DNA of 64,000 nt from assembly GCA_047973235.1 (NCBI GenBank), contig JBKEBP010000197.1:11989-75988 (forward strand). Reading direction: 5' to 3'. Origin of the DNA: Aequitasia sp047973235. Lineage in GTDB: Bacteria; Bacillota; Clostridia; Lachnospirales; Lachnospiraceae. The notes below the pieces were generated by a model. The model made no database searches, was not told the DNA's origin, and saw only the letters and a list, made by a program, of their open reading frames with translations. Below are positions 55,093-63,862 of this stretch, piece after piece. Numbering within the stretch: position 1 is the first letter of the stretch; each line of letters opens with the position of its first letter. Both the position numbers and the translations under genes were made by a program.

Positions 55093-55120
55093 TTGAAGTC
55101 TAGAATTTATATGATATAAT
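55093..55120 (+). promoter_or_regulatory. Promoter of the D-aspartate cross-bridge operon
   Basis: TTGAAG (55093-55098), a 16-base spacer and a perfect TATAAT (55115-55120). Confidence 0.7.
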
Positions 55121-55158
55121 TACAATGATTGCGTTGTAGCGTTTTTATGGAGGTTTTT

Positions 55159-56370
55159 ATGGAATTTTCGGATAGAGAATTTATACCTGTGATACTTGGT
55201 GGAGATATTAATACATATAGTGTTGCAAGAGCTTTTTACGAGGAATATAATGTTAAGTCATATGTTTTTGGAAAATATCCTACAGGTCCAAGCTTTGGAA
55301 GTCGTATAGTTGAGTACACAGCCCATGAGGATATTGAAACGGATGGCGGTTTTTTTAATATAATAATTCCGTTTGCAAAGAAGCATTCGGATAAGAAAAT
55401 AATATTGTTTGGATGTAGTGATGCATATATAGCTATCCTAAGTAGGAATAAGAGCAAATTACCGGACAACTGTATAGTTCCTTATGCTGATTATGAACTT
55501 ATGGAAGGACTACAGAAAAAGGACGTATTCTATAATCTCTGTGAGAAATCCGGAGTGGATTATCCGGATACAGTTATACATACTAAAGACATGGGTTATG
55601 ATTTTGAGATGAATTTTGAGTATCCGGTGGTGTTAAAATCATCAGAGAGCATAACGTACTGGCAGCATCCTTTTGAGGGTCAGGATAAGGTTTTCTTTAT
55701 GAATAATAGAGAAGAACTTGTTGCTACAATGAAGAAGATATATGCTGCGGGTTATGAGAATCCGCTTATTATACAAGATACAATCCCGGGAAATGATGAG
55801 TACATGTATGTACTCACATCATACTCTAATCAAAAGGGTGAAGTAGAGATGATGTGTCTTGGTCATGTGCTTCTGGAAGAGCATACACCGCATGGACTTG
55901 GAAATCATGCATGTATTATTACAGAATATAATGAAAAGCTGTTAAAGCAGGCTAAGAAGTTGTTAGAAGATATGCACTATGTCGGATTTTCCAATTTCGA
56001 TATCAAGTGTGATATGAGAGATGGCAAGTTTAAGTTCTTCGAGATTAATACAAGACAAGGAAGAAGTAACTTCTATGTTACGGGTTCCGGCTTTAATATT
56101 GCTAAATACGTTGTAGAAGACTATATATATGGAATGAAGCATGAGTTTAGCTCAGCTAAGGAAAAGCATCTTTGGATGGTGGTTCCTAGAGGTGTTGCCT
56201 TCAAATATGTAAAATCAGCAGAAACGAAGAAAACTATGCGCGAATTAATTAATAGAGGAAAGGTTGTAAATCCTGTATTTATGGGTGGAGACTTACCATT
56301 CGGGCGCTTATACAGGCTGCTTAGGACTCACTTTGGACACTATGTAAAGTATAAGAAATATTACAGCTAG
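55159..56370 (+). CDS. ATP-grasp D-aspartate ligase (AslA-like)
   Basis: 403 aa from the ATG at 55159, with GGAGG five bases upstream; an in-frame TTG at 55129 lacks one. It follows the Enterococcus faecium D-aspartate ligase along its length: FIPVILGGDINTYSVARAFY, PYADYELMEGLQKKDVFY, EYPVVLKSS, MMCLGHVLLEEHTPHGLGNH and the ATP-grasp metal site FKFFEINTRQGRSNFYVTGS. That enzyme adds D-Asp to the Lys side chain of the cell-wall precursor UDP-MurNAc-pentapeptide. The aspartate racemase just downstream supplies the substrate. Cytoplasmic. The match is from memory of the family, but many segments agree. Confidence 0.88.
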   Translation: MEFSDREFIPVILGGDINTYSVARAFYEEYNVKSYVFGKYPTGPSFGSRIVEYTAHEDIETDGGFFNIIIPFAKKHSDKKIILFGCSDAYIAILSRNKSKLPDNCIVPYADYELMEGLQKKDVFYNLCEKSGVDYPDTVIHTKDMGYDFEMNFEYPVVLKSSESITYWQHPFEGQDKVFFMNNREELVATMKKIYAAGYENPLIIQDTIPGNDEYMYVLTSYSNQKGEVEMMCLGHVLLEEHTPHGLGNHACIITEYNEKLLKQAKKLLEDMHYVGFSNFDIKCDMRDGKFKFFEINTRQGRSNFYVTGSGFNIAKYVVEDYIYGMKHEFSSAKEKHLWMVVPRGVAFKYVKSAETKKTMRELINRGKVVNPVFMGGDLPFGRLYRLLRTHFGHYVKYKKYYS

Positions 56371-56407
56371 TAATTGCTACAATAATTTTAGGAAGGATTC
56401 CTTTTAT

Positions 56408-57109
56408 ATGAAGAAGAAACTTGGAGTGATAGGCGGAATGGGGCCTGAGGCAACAAGCTATTATTATGAACAGATGATTGCACATACTGAGGTTAAGAGT
56501 GATCAGGAACATGTAGATATGGTTATACTCAGTCATGCAACTATGCCGGATAGAACTAAGGCTATTGAAAGCGGCGACGATAAAGAAATATTAAAAGAAC
56601 TCACCGGTGATGCGAAGACACTTGAGTCACTTGGAGTTTCTAATATAGCAATACCTTGTAACACATCTCACTATTATTATGATAAAATCCAGGAGGCCAT
56701 AGATGTACCGGTAATTCATATGGTTCGTGAGACAGTGAAGTATGCTATTAATAATTATGAAGATGTGAAAAGAATAGGTATAATGGGTACGGACGGAACG
56801 ATAGATGCACGTGTTTACCACAAAGAATGTGATGCACTAGGTGTGATACCAATTGCACTTTCCAAAGCACGCCAAGCGGATATCATGTCTCTTATATATG
56901 ATGACATTAAGCAAGGGAAGTCCGGAGATCAAAGAAAGTTTGATAGAGCGTTTGAAGAACTTGTTGCTAAAGAATGTGATGTGATTATATTGGCATGTAC
57001 GGAGTTATCGGTTTATAAGAAATGTCATGATGTCTCATCAAGATGTCTTGATGCAATGGATGTACTGATACGAGAATCAGTAATAAGATCAGGCGCTGTA
57101 TATAAATAG
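56408..57109 (+). CDS. racD: Aspartate racemase (Asp/Glu racemase family)
   Basis: 233 aa. PLP-independent racemase with two catalytic Cys: Cys84 in AIPCNTSHYYYD and Cys197 in ILACTELSVY. The N-terminus GVIGGMGPEATSYYYEQMI and the TMPDRTKAI segment are typical of aspartate racemases rather than glutamate racemases. It converts L-Asp to D-Asp. The gene follows the D-Asp ligase by 37 bases, the same pairing as in Enterococcus faecium. The ribosome site is AGGAAGG. Confidence 0.93.
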   Translation: MKKKLGVIGGMGPEATSYYYEQMIAHTEVKSDQEHVDMVILSHATMPDRTKAIESGDDKEILKELTGDAKTLESLGVSNIAIPCNTSHYYYDKIQEAIDVPVIHMVRETVKYAINNYEDVKRIGIMGTDGTIDARVYHKECDALGVIPIALSKARQADIMSLIYDDIKQGKSGDQRKFDRAFEELVAKECDVIILACTELSVYKKCHDVSSRCLDAMDVLIRESVIRSGAVYK

Positions 57110-57126
57110 AAAGTGGTGGACATTTC

Positions 57127-58641
57127 ATGAATAAGTATGACTTGAATTCATACGTTAGGTTATTAAGTGAAGAAGGTATATTGGATGAGACCAATGTTAC
57201 AAATTCTAATGGTGATACTCCGGTAAGTGATATTACATATAACTCTAAAGAAGTTAAAGAAGGAGCACTTTTTATATGTAAGGGGATTTCATTTAAGGAA
57301 GAATATTTAGAGGAAGCAATTAAAAGTGGAGCTATAGGTTACGTTAGCGAAGTCAAATATAGAGAAGATATACCGTTTATAATTACAAAGGATATCAGAA
57401 AAGCAATGCCGATTCTATCCGATAAGTTATTTGAATCACCTCAAAGCGAGTTAAAAATTATTGGGATTGGCGGAACCAAAGGCAAAACAACAACGTCGTT
57501 TTATGTTAAGGCTATAATAGATGATTATTTAAAGTCGATTGGCGAAGGAGAATGTGGAATCCTATCGTCAATAATTACGTATGATGGCATTAACAAGGAA
57601 ATATCGCACAATACAACTCCGGAGGCAGTTGAACTATATAGACATCTAAGAAATGCAGCAGATAACAATATTAGATATATGGTTATGGAGGTTTCAAGTC
57701 AAGCACTAAAATACGGACGAGTTGACGGACTGACGTTTGATGTTGGCGTATTTCTAAATATATCAGAGGATCACATTAGTCCTATTGAGCATAAGGATTT
57801 TGAAGATTATTTTAATTCGAAGATGATAATGTTTAGTAATACAAAGCATGCAATTGTAAATATGGACATAGACTATTTAGACAAGGTGCTTGAAAAGGCA
57901 AGATTATCAGAGGATATACATACTTTTAGTACTGAAGATGCAACTGCTGATATTTATGGATATGATATAAGCGCCAAAGAAGGCGGGAGTGAGTTTAAGG
58001 TAAAGAGTGATTTAATAAATGAGAGTTTTGCTCTGTCAATGCCGGGACTTTTTAATGTTAACAATGCACTTGCAGCTATTTCAGTGGTGAAATTACTTGG
58101 CATTCCGGTAAAGAATATGAAAGAAGGACTTGAATCTGCTAGAGTAACCGGCAGAATGGAAATATTTAAAAGCAAAGATGAGAATCTGATAGCAATAGTA
58201 GACTATGCTCATAATAAGCTAAGTTTTGAAAGCTTATTTTCTTCATTGAAAAAGGAATTTAAGGGATATCATATAACCGCTGTTTTTGGGGCGCCCGGTG
58301 GCAAAGCCTTTGATAGAAGGGAAGATCTTGGCAGTATCGCCGGGAAATATGCTGATGATATAATACTTACAGCGGATGAACCGGGATTTGAGAAAGTCAG
58401 AGATATATGTGAAGAGATAGCTGTTTATGTAAAGCGACAGGGATGCCCATATAAAATTATAGAAGACAGAGGTGAGGCGCTTAAAGCGGCTGTAACCGAA
58501 GCAGGGTCAAGGACCTTAATTGTGGCAGCAGGTAAGGGACATGAAGGATCACAGAAGGTAGGAAGTGAGTACATAGATACCCCTTCAGACATTGAATACA
58601 TGAAGAATTATATTAAAGAATATGATAACAGGAGAGACTAA
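57127..58641 (+). CDS. murE: MurE-like UDP-MurNAc-tripeptide ligase, probably L-lysine type
   Basis: 504 aa. The three Mur-ligase domains are present: N-terminal UDP-binding (ITYNSKEVKEGALFICKG), central ATPase with Walker A IGGTKGKTTTSFY (about 113-125) and MEVSSQALKYGRVDGLTFDV, VFLNISEDHISPIEH, and a C-terminal domain with MEIFKSKDENLIAIVDYAHN. The C-terminal motif that in DAP-type enzymes reads DNPR is ADEPG here. The whole resembles streptococcal L-Lys-adding MurE more than DAP-adding MurE. It adds the third stem residue, on which the D-Asp bridge would be built. It could also be a second copy beside a housekeeping murE elsewhere. Confidence 0.88.
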   Translation: MNKYDLNSYVRLLSEEGILDETNVTNSNGDTPVSDITYNSKEVKEGALFICKGISFKEEYLEEAIKSGAIGYVSEVKYREDIPFIITKDIRKAMPILSDKLFESPQSELKIIGIGGTKGKTTTSFYVKAIIDDYLKSIGEGECGILSSIITYDGINKEISHNTTPEAVELYRHLRNAADNNIRYMVMEVSSQALKYGRVDGLTFDVGVFLNISEDHISPIEHKDFEDYFNSKMIMFSNTKHAIVNMDIDYLDKVLEKARLSEDIHTFSTEDATADIYGYDISAKEGGSEFKVKSDLINESFALSMPGLFNVNNALAAISVVKLLGIPVKNMKEGLESARVTGRMEIFKSKDENLIAIVDYAHNKLSFESLFSSLKKEFKGYHITAVFGAPGGKAFDRREDLGSIAGKYADDIILTADEPGFEKVRDICEEIAVYVKRQGCPYKIIEDRGEALKAAVTEAGSRTLIVAAGKGHEGSQKVGSEYIDTPSDIEYMKNYIKEYDNRRD

Positions 58642-58644
58642 AGT

Positions 58645-60483
58645 ATGTGTGGATTCACAGGATTTTATGATGCATCTATAAGTGAGAAAGAAGAATTAAT
58701 CGATAAAATGGGTGAGCAAATTGCTCACAGAGGCCCGGATAGTAAAGGAAGATTTACTGATGATTATATTGCACTTGGATTCAGACGACTGAGTATAATC
58801 GACCTTGAAGGAGGTACCCAGCCAATTCATAGTAATGACGATAGATATGTAATCGTTTTTAATGGTGAAATATATAATTACCGTGAGCTTAGAGCGGATT
58901 TAATTGACAACCATAATGCTAAGTTTGCTACAAACTCAGACACTGAAGTTATTTTACAAACTTATCAGGTCTACGGAAAAGAAACAGCATCCAGACTCCG
59001 TGGAATGTTTGCATTTGTTATATATGATAAAGAGACACATCATATGTATGGCGCAAGGGACTACTTTGGAATAAAACCATTTTACTATACAAAGATGGGC
59101 AATACCCTAATGTTTGGTTCTGAAGCTAAGTCATTTCTACCAAATCCGTCATTTAAAAAAGAAGTAAATAAAGATGCACTCAAGATGTATCTTGTCTTTC
59201 AGTATACACCTACGAAGGAGAGCATGTTTAAGAATGTATATAAATTAGATCCGGGGTCTTATTTTACCTACGACGGAGAAAAATTTAACACAACTAAGTA
59301 TTTTGAATTTAAATACAATGAAACTAAGAGAAGTTATGAAGATACAGTTAAAGAGATTGAAAATACTGTCCAGGAATCAGTTGATTATCATCAGATAAGT
59401 GATGTTGAAGTAGGTTCATTTTTATCAGGCGGAGTAGATTCAAGTTATATTGCCTCTTCAGTAAAGCCTATGAAGACTTATTCTGTAGGCTTTGGTACAG
59501 AAGGCTTTGATGAGACGAGTTTAGCTAAGAAACTATGTGATATTCTCAAAATGAAAAATGTCAGAAAAGAAATTAGTCCTGACGAGTTTTTTGATGCGTT
59601 ACCTGAAGTCCAATATCATTCGGATGAACCTCATGCAAATTTATCTGCAGTTCCGCTCTATTATTTATCTCGACTCGCAGCAAAGGATGTTAAAGTAGTT
59701 CTAAGTGGTGAAGGTGCAGATGAGCTTTTCGGCGGATATGATTCATATCTTGAAAGTGGAATAGGTAATGCCTATAAGGCAATTGTGCCAAAAGGTATTA
59801 GAAGAAGTCTTGCAAATTGGGCAATGAAGAAACCACATTTCAAAGGTCAGGCATTTTTAAAGAGAAATTCTAAGTCTGTTGAAGAATCTTATATTGGACA
59901 AGCTTTTATAATGGATAATAAAGAGGCAAATGCGATTTTATCTGATAAGTATAAGAGTGATGTGAATTTTCAGGATGTTACAAAACCCTATTTTGATAAG
60001 GTTAAAAACCAGGATGATTTACATAAGAAAATGTATCTTGATATGAATGTATGGCTTCCGAATGACATTTTGTTAAAAGCGGATCGAATGACTATGGCTC
60101 ATTCACTAGAACTTAGAGTACCATACCTTGACAAAAAGGTTTGGGATCTTGCTAAGAGTTTGGAGAGTAGTTATTGTGTAAGTGGTAAGAATTCTAAAAA
60201 AGCATTTAGAGCAGCAGCTTTAGCTAAAATCCCTGTAGAATGGGCAAAACGTAAAAAGGTGGGATTCCCGGTACCTCTTAGAGTTTGGTTAAGAGAAGAC
60301 AAGTATTACAATCGTGTTAAGGAGATGTTTAACCGCGATTTTGTAAATGAGTTTTTCAATCAGGAAGTGCTGTTAAAATGGCTCGAAGCACATAAAAACA
60401 AGCAAGTGAATTATCAGAGAAGAATATATACGGTTTATTCTTTCCTTTTATGGTATGAACAATACTTTGTAGTTAGACAATAA
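58645..60483 (+). CDS. asnB: Glutamine-dependent asparagine synthase, candidate D-Asp amidase of the cross-bridge
   Basis: 612 aa. Class II glutaminase domain with the nucleophile Cys2 (MCGFTGFYDA), HRGPDSKGRF and FNGEIYNYRELR. The synthetase domain has the PP-loop SGGVDSS (about 261-267) and SGEGADELFGGYDSY. The C-terminal region LELRVPYLDKKVW and KRKKVGFPVPLRVWL is intact. Such enzymes amidate aspartate using glutamine. In Lactococcus the relative AsnH amidates cross-bridge D-Asp to D-Asn, and here the gene lies three bases after murE in a D-Asp operon, so that role is likely. Free L-Asn synthesis is the alternative. Confidence 0.93.
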   Translation: MCGFTGFYDASISEKEELIDKMGEQIAHRGPDSKGRFTDDYIALGFRRLSIIDLEGGTQPIHSNDDRYVIVFNGEIYNYRELRADLIDNHNAKFATNSDTEVILQTYQVYGKETASRLRGMFAFVIYDKETHHMYGARDYFGIKPFYYTKMGNTLMFGSEAKSFLPNPSFKKEVNKDALKMYLVFQYTPTKESMFKNVYKLDPGSYFTYDGEKFNTTKYFEFKYNETKRSYEDTVKEIENTVQESVDYHQISDVEVGSFLSGGVDSSYIASSVKPMKTYSVGFGTEGFDETSLAKKLCDILKMKNVRKEISPDEFFDALPEVQYHSDEPHANLSAVPLYYLSRLAAKDVKVVLSGEGADELFGGYDSYLESGIGNAYKAIVPKGIRRSLANWAMKKPHFKGQAFLKRNSKSVEESYIGQAFIMDNKEANAILSDKYKSDVNFQDVTKPYFDKVKNQDDLHKKMYLDMNVWLPNDILLKADRMTMAHSLELRVPYLDKKVWDLAKSLESSYCVSGKNSKKAFRAAALAKIPVEWAKRKKVGFPVPLRVWLREDKYYNRVKEMFNRDFVNEFFNQEVLLKWLEAHKNKQVNYQRRIYTVYSFLLWYEQYFVVRQ

Positions 60484-60500
60484 TGAACGGGTGAATAGTA

Positions 60501-61451
60501 ATGAGAGATAAGTTTAAAAACCCAATTGTCGTAGGCATGTTGGCACTACTTTGTTGTATGCTTTGGGGAAGCGCATTTCCATGCATTAAAATCGGATATC
60601 AAATGTTTGAAATAGACGGGGTCGGTAGCCAGGTATTATTTGCCGGCTACCGTTTCTTTCTGTCCGGAATTTTCACATTTATTATTGGATGTGTATTAGA
60701 AAAACGAGTGCTTACTATGAAGAAGTCATCAGTTCTTCCGGTATTTGGACAAGGAATACTACAAACGACTTTACAGTATATTTTTTTCTACATTGGACTT
60801 GCGGGAACTACGGCATCGAAGGGATCAATTATTAATGCATCTAATGCATTCGTTTCAATCATAGCAGCTAGCATTATACTAAAAGGCGAGAAGTTTACAC
60901 GACAAAAGCTAATAGGATGTATACTTGGCATGGGCGGAGTTGTGATAATTAACCTAACACCCGGAGCATGGGGAGATGGGTTTTCATTTACAGGCGAGGG
61001 ATTTGTATTTCTCTGTGCTGTTGCATATGGTATTAGTTCTGTAACCTTAAAATTAATAGCAAATAAGGAAAGTGCTATTACAATAACTGCTTATCAGCTG
61101 TTATTTGGAAGCAGTATACTAATAATATTAGGACTTTTGCTCGGAGGAAAGGTTAATTGGCCGGGAATGAAAGGCATGGGACTATTTTTCTACCTTGCTT
61201 TGCTTACCACTGTAGCATTTAGCCTATGGACAACATTGATAAAATATAATCCCGTAGGTAGGATAGCGGTGTATGGATTTAGTATACCGATATTTGGTGT
61301 TGCACTATCAGCTATTTTACTAGGTGAGGAGATTTTCACAATTAAAAATATATTTGCATTAATTCTTGTAAGTCTGGGAATAATCATTGTGAATCGCGAC
61401 ACAAACACATTAAACCAAATAAAACACACAAAAGGATGTGGTTTGCGATAA
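60501..61451 (+). CDS. EamA/DMT family transporter
   Basis: 316 aa with about ten membrane helices in two repeats of the EamA fold. The first repeat has MLWGSAFPCIKIGYQ and NASNAFVSIIAASIILKGEK; the second has LTTVAFSLWTTLIKYNPVGRI and ISAILLGEEIFTIKN-type ends (LSAILLGEEIFTIKN). It starts with ATG 17 bases after asnB, and no terminator is seen between them. It may export amino acids or metabolites. Substrate unknown; a link to D-amino acids is only suggested by position. Confidence 0.9.
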   Translation: MRDKFKNPIVVGMLALLCCMLWGSAFPCIKIGYQMFEIDGVGSQVLFAGYRFFLSGIFTFIIGCVLEKRVLTMKKSSVLPVFGQGILQTTLQYIFFYIGLAGTTASKGSIINASNAFVSIIAASIILKGEKFTRQKLIGCILGMGGVVIINLTPGAWGDGFSFTGEGFVFLCAVAYGISSVTLKLIANKESAITITAYQLLFGSSILIILGLLLGGKVNWPGMKGMGLFFYLALLTTVAFSLWTTLIKYNPVGRIAVYGFSIPIFGVALSAILLGEEIFTIKNIFALILVSLGIIIVNRDTNTLNQIKHTKGCGLR

Positions 61452-61619
61452 GAAGGACACAATATTTAGTGTTTATTTGGTATTATGTATAAAAAAATGA
61501 AGTAAAATTAGTTATTATGAATATGTAAATACATCCGTGATTATGATAGAATATGCCTATCGAAAGCTAATTGGGGGCTTTTGGTATGTAGATAAGGTGA
61601 ATAAGAATAAGGAGTAATC

Positions 61620-61862
61620 ATGGGTAAGAAAACAGTAATGTTCAAAAGCCCTAATGAAATCGAAGACTTTGCAAACAGAATTTCTAAGTACCCCTATGAC
61701 ATGGACTTAAAGAGAGGTAGGTTTGTAGTTGATGCTAAATCAGTACTTAGCATTATTAGCCTAGGTATGAACACTAAAGTAGAACTTAAGGTTTATGAAG
61801 ATGACGATGAAAATTTAGGGAAAGTATGGAGGGATATTCATCCGTACTTAACGACAACATAA
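61620..61862 (+). CDS. HPr-like protein lacking the active-site histidine
   Basis: 80 aa. The HPr-type fold is suggested by SPNEIEDFANRISKYPYDMD, then GRFVVDAKSVLSIISLGMNT with the Ser46-like AKS, then VELKVYED. The phospho-accepting GLHARPA segment is absent, so it cannot take part in PTS phosphotransfer by His. Crh-like regulators keep only the Ser site in the same way. Ribosome site AAGGAG. It stands alone, followed by the strong hairpin at 61921. Confidence 0.8.
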   Translation: MGKKTVMFKSPNEIEDFANRISKYPYDMDLKRGRFVVDAKSVLSIISLGMNTKVELKVYEDDDENLGKVWRDIHPYLTTT

Positions 61863-61920
61863 GTGAAGACACAAGAAAATGAATGGGGCTGTCGGAGAAT
61901 ACGTTCAAAGACTTCCTACG

Positions 61921-61967
61921 ATACTAGATATGGGAATCGCGCTTTGCGCGATTCCCATATCTAGTAT
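61921..61967. repeat. Perfect 22-bp hairpin with a 3-base loop
   Basis: The arm at 61921-61942 (begins ATACTAGATATGGG, ends CGCGC) is the exact reverse complement of 61946-61967, around a TTT loop. No T-run follows on either strand. It lies between the HPr-like gene and abgT. It could stop transcription weakly in either direction, protect mRNA ends, or be a mobile or repeated palindromic element. A 61-codon open frame crossing it (61879-62064) has no ribosome site and looks accidental. Confidence 0.8.
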
Positions 61968-62112
61968 ATACATAAAAAGAAAAATGTATTTTACGATAGC
62001 TCCATTTTTTTCTTCTTATAAATGTGGAAAAAATGAAGTATATAACTGGCCTATTTCTTGCTAGAATTTCTACATAATCTAGAAATGAAAGGAAAGAAAT
62101 GGAGGCGTTGAT

Positions 62113-63639
62113 ATGAAAGTCACAAATAACAATAAGCAGAATAAAATCGGCATTATAGAAAAGGTCGGGTCGGCTCTGCCGGAGTCGAATTTACTTTTTC
62201 TAATACTGATTGCAGTCATAATTGTAGTAAGTTTCTTAGCAAAGGGGGAATATCAAGGAGTACAAGAAGGGGTGACATATGAGGTTAGAAATCTCTTGTC
62301 ACTGGATGGAGCGAGATGGATACTATATCATATTATTCCAAACTTTATAGCCTATCCGCCACTTGGAATAATAGTGGTTGGTGTAATCGGTTTTGGATTT
62401 TCAGAGAAAATCGGACTTCTTGGAACTATTATTAAGAAGGTAGGAACATCGACACCTGAAAAGTTTATATTACCAATAATTATTTTTGTAGGAATTAACT
62501 CATCAGTAGCATCTGATGCAGGATATATTGTACTGATTCCATTAGCCGCAGCTATGTATGCAGGACTTGGGAAAAATCCGCTAATTGGAGTTGCAGCGGC
62601 ATTTGCAGCGGTTTCTTCAGGATTTGGAGCTGCCATGATTCCAACACCTACAGATGGTATGCTTGGAGAAATTACTAAGAGTGTAGTTGTAGATACAATG
62701 GGACTTGAGTTTACTCTTAATACAGTAACCATGAACTATATTTTTATGATAGTTTCTACTATATTCTTGACAGTACTAATAACATTTATAACCAAGAAAT
62801 TTGTAGAAAAAAGAGTTAATCACTATGAGTATGTACTTCCAACAGAAGGTGCAGTGCACATGGGCGAGCTTACTAAAGAAGAGAAAAAAGGTTTACGTGC
62901 TGCAGGTATCGCTCTTATTATCGTAGTGGTAGCATTAGTTGTACTATATTTTACCGGAATGCTTCAAAGCTATGATGGCATAGTAGAGGCAACAGGTGTT
63001 GAAAAAACATTTAATCCGATTTTAGATAACATTATCGTAATTATGATTTGCTTGTTCTTATTCCCGGCTATTGCATATGGAAGAGCAACGGGAGTACTTA
63101 AGAGTGGTAAAGACTATGTTAGTATTACGACAAAGGCTATGGGAGATGTTTCATATATTTTAGTATTTGCTATATTTGCAGGAAACTTTCTTGCAATATT
63201 CTCAAGATCAGGAATTGACAGATTCGTGGCAAATCATGGTGCAGAGCTGCTTATAAATTTGAATATTAAGAATGATTTCTTACTTATAATTATGTTTATG
63301 GTAATTGCAGCCTTTATTAATCTGTTCCTAGGATCAGCAAGTGCTAAGTGGATGTTACTTGCACCTATATTTATCGTAATGCTTGACGCTGTTTCCGGCG
63401 GAAGTCTTACACCTGATATTATTCAGGCTGCGTATAGAGTTGCGGATTCATCTACAAATATAGTAACACCACTTATGACATTCATGGGAGTTGTTTTACT
63501 TGCAGCTAAGAAGTATGCTCCTAAGTTTGAAATTGGTAACCTTATATCTGTAATGATGCCTTATTCAATAGCAATATTCCTTGGTTGGGGTGGTTTCTTC
63601 CTGATTTATATGCTAACTGGATTGCCATTTGGAATTTAA
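62113..63639 (+). CDS. abgT: AbgT family transporter
   Basis: 508 aa, typical AbgT length, about 11-13 membrane helices. Family segments are PFGIGFGFSEKIGLLGT-like (VIGFGFSEKIGLLGTIIKKV), SSVASDAGYIVLIPLAAAMY, NPLIGVAAAFAAVSSGFGAA, PTPTDGMLGE, INLFLGSASAKWMLLAPIFI and DSSTNIVTPLMTFMGVVLL. AbgT proteins move p-aminobenzoyl-glutamate or related dipeptide-like anions; some act as antimetabolite efflux pumps. ATG with TGGAGG upstream. It is a single-gene unit ended by a terminator. Confidence 0.95.
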   Translation: MKVTNNNKQNKIGIIEKVGSALPESNLLFLILIAVIIVVSFLAKGEYQGVQEGVTYEVRNLLSLDGARWILYHIIPNFIAYPPLGIIVVGVIGFGFSEKIGLLGTIIKKVGTSTPEKFILPIIIFVGINSSVASDAGYIVLIPLAAAMYAGLGKNPLIGVAAAFAAVSSGFGAAMIPTPTDGMLGEITKSVVVDTMGLEFTLNTVTMNYIFMIVSTIFLTVLITFITKKFVEKRVNHYEYVLPTEGAVHMGELTKEEKKGLRAAGIALIIVVVALVVLYFTGMLQSYDGIVEATGVEKTFNPILDNIIVIMICLFLFPAIAYGRATGVLKSGKDYVSITTKAMGDVSYILVFAIFAGNFLAIFSRSGIDRFVANHGAELLINLNIKNDFLLIIMFMVIAAFINLFLGSASAKWMLLAPIFIVMLDAVSGGSLTPDIIQAAYRVADSSTNIVTPLMTFMGVVLLAAKKYAPKFEIGNLISVMMPYSIAIFLGWGGFFLIYMLTGLPFGI

Positions 63640-63669
63640 AAATGTGTATAACGAAATAATAACTAAAAT

Positions 63670-63716
63670 AGAGAAGGGTCTTTTGTGCATTATGTACATA
63701 AGACCCTTCTCTTTGC
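63670..63716 (+). terminator. Terminator after abgT
   Basis: AGAGAAGGGTCTT (63670-63682) pairs perfectly with AAGACCCTTCTCT (63700-63712), with TTG following and A-rich DNA on the other side. Confidence 0.85.
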
Positions 63717-63862
63717 TGGTTAAAGTATTATATTTGTTTATAAAAATAAAAAATGTGCTAAGAATATCAAAAACGTATTCTATGAAATGAAGCATGTGCT
63801 ATCTATAATTAAAACATGAATTGTAACTACTTACAAAAACGTATATTCCAAGGAGGAAGAGA

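Noticed and set aside
61879..62064. 61-codon open frame across the 22-bp hairpin
   Set aside because: No ribosome site, and much of it is the palindrome itself. No recognisable protein.
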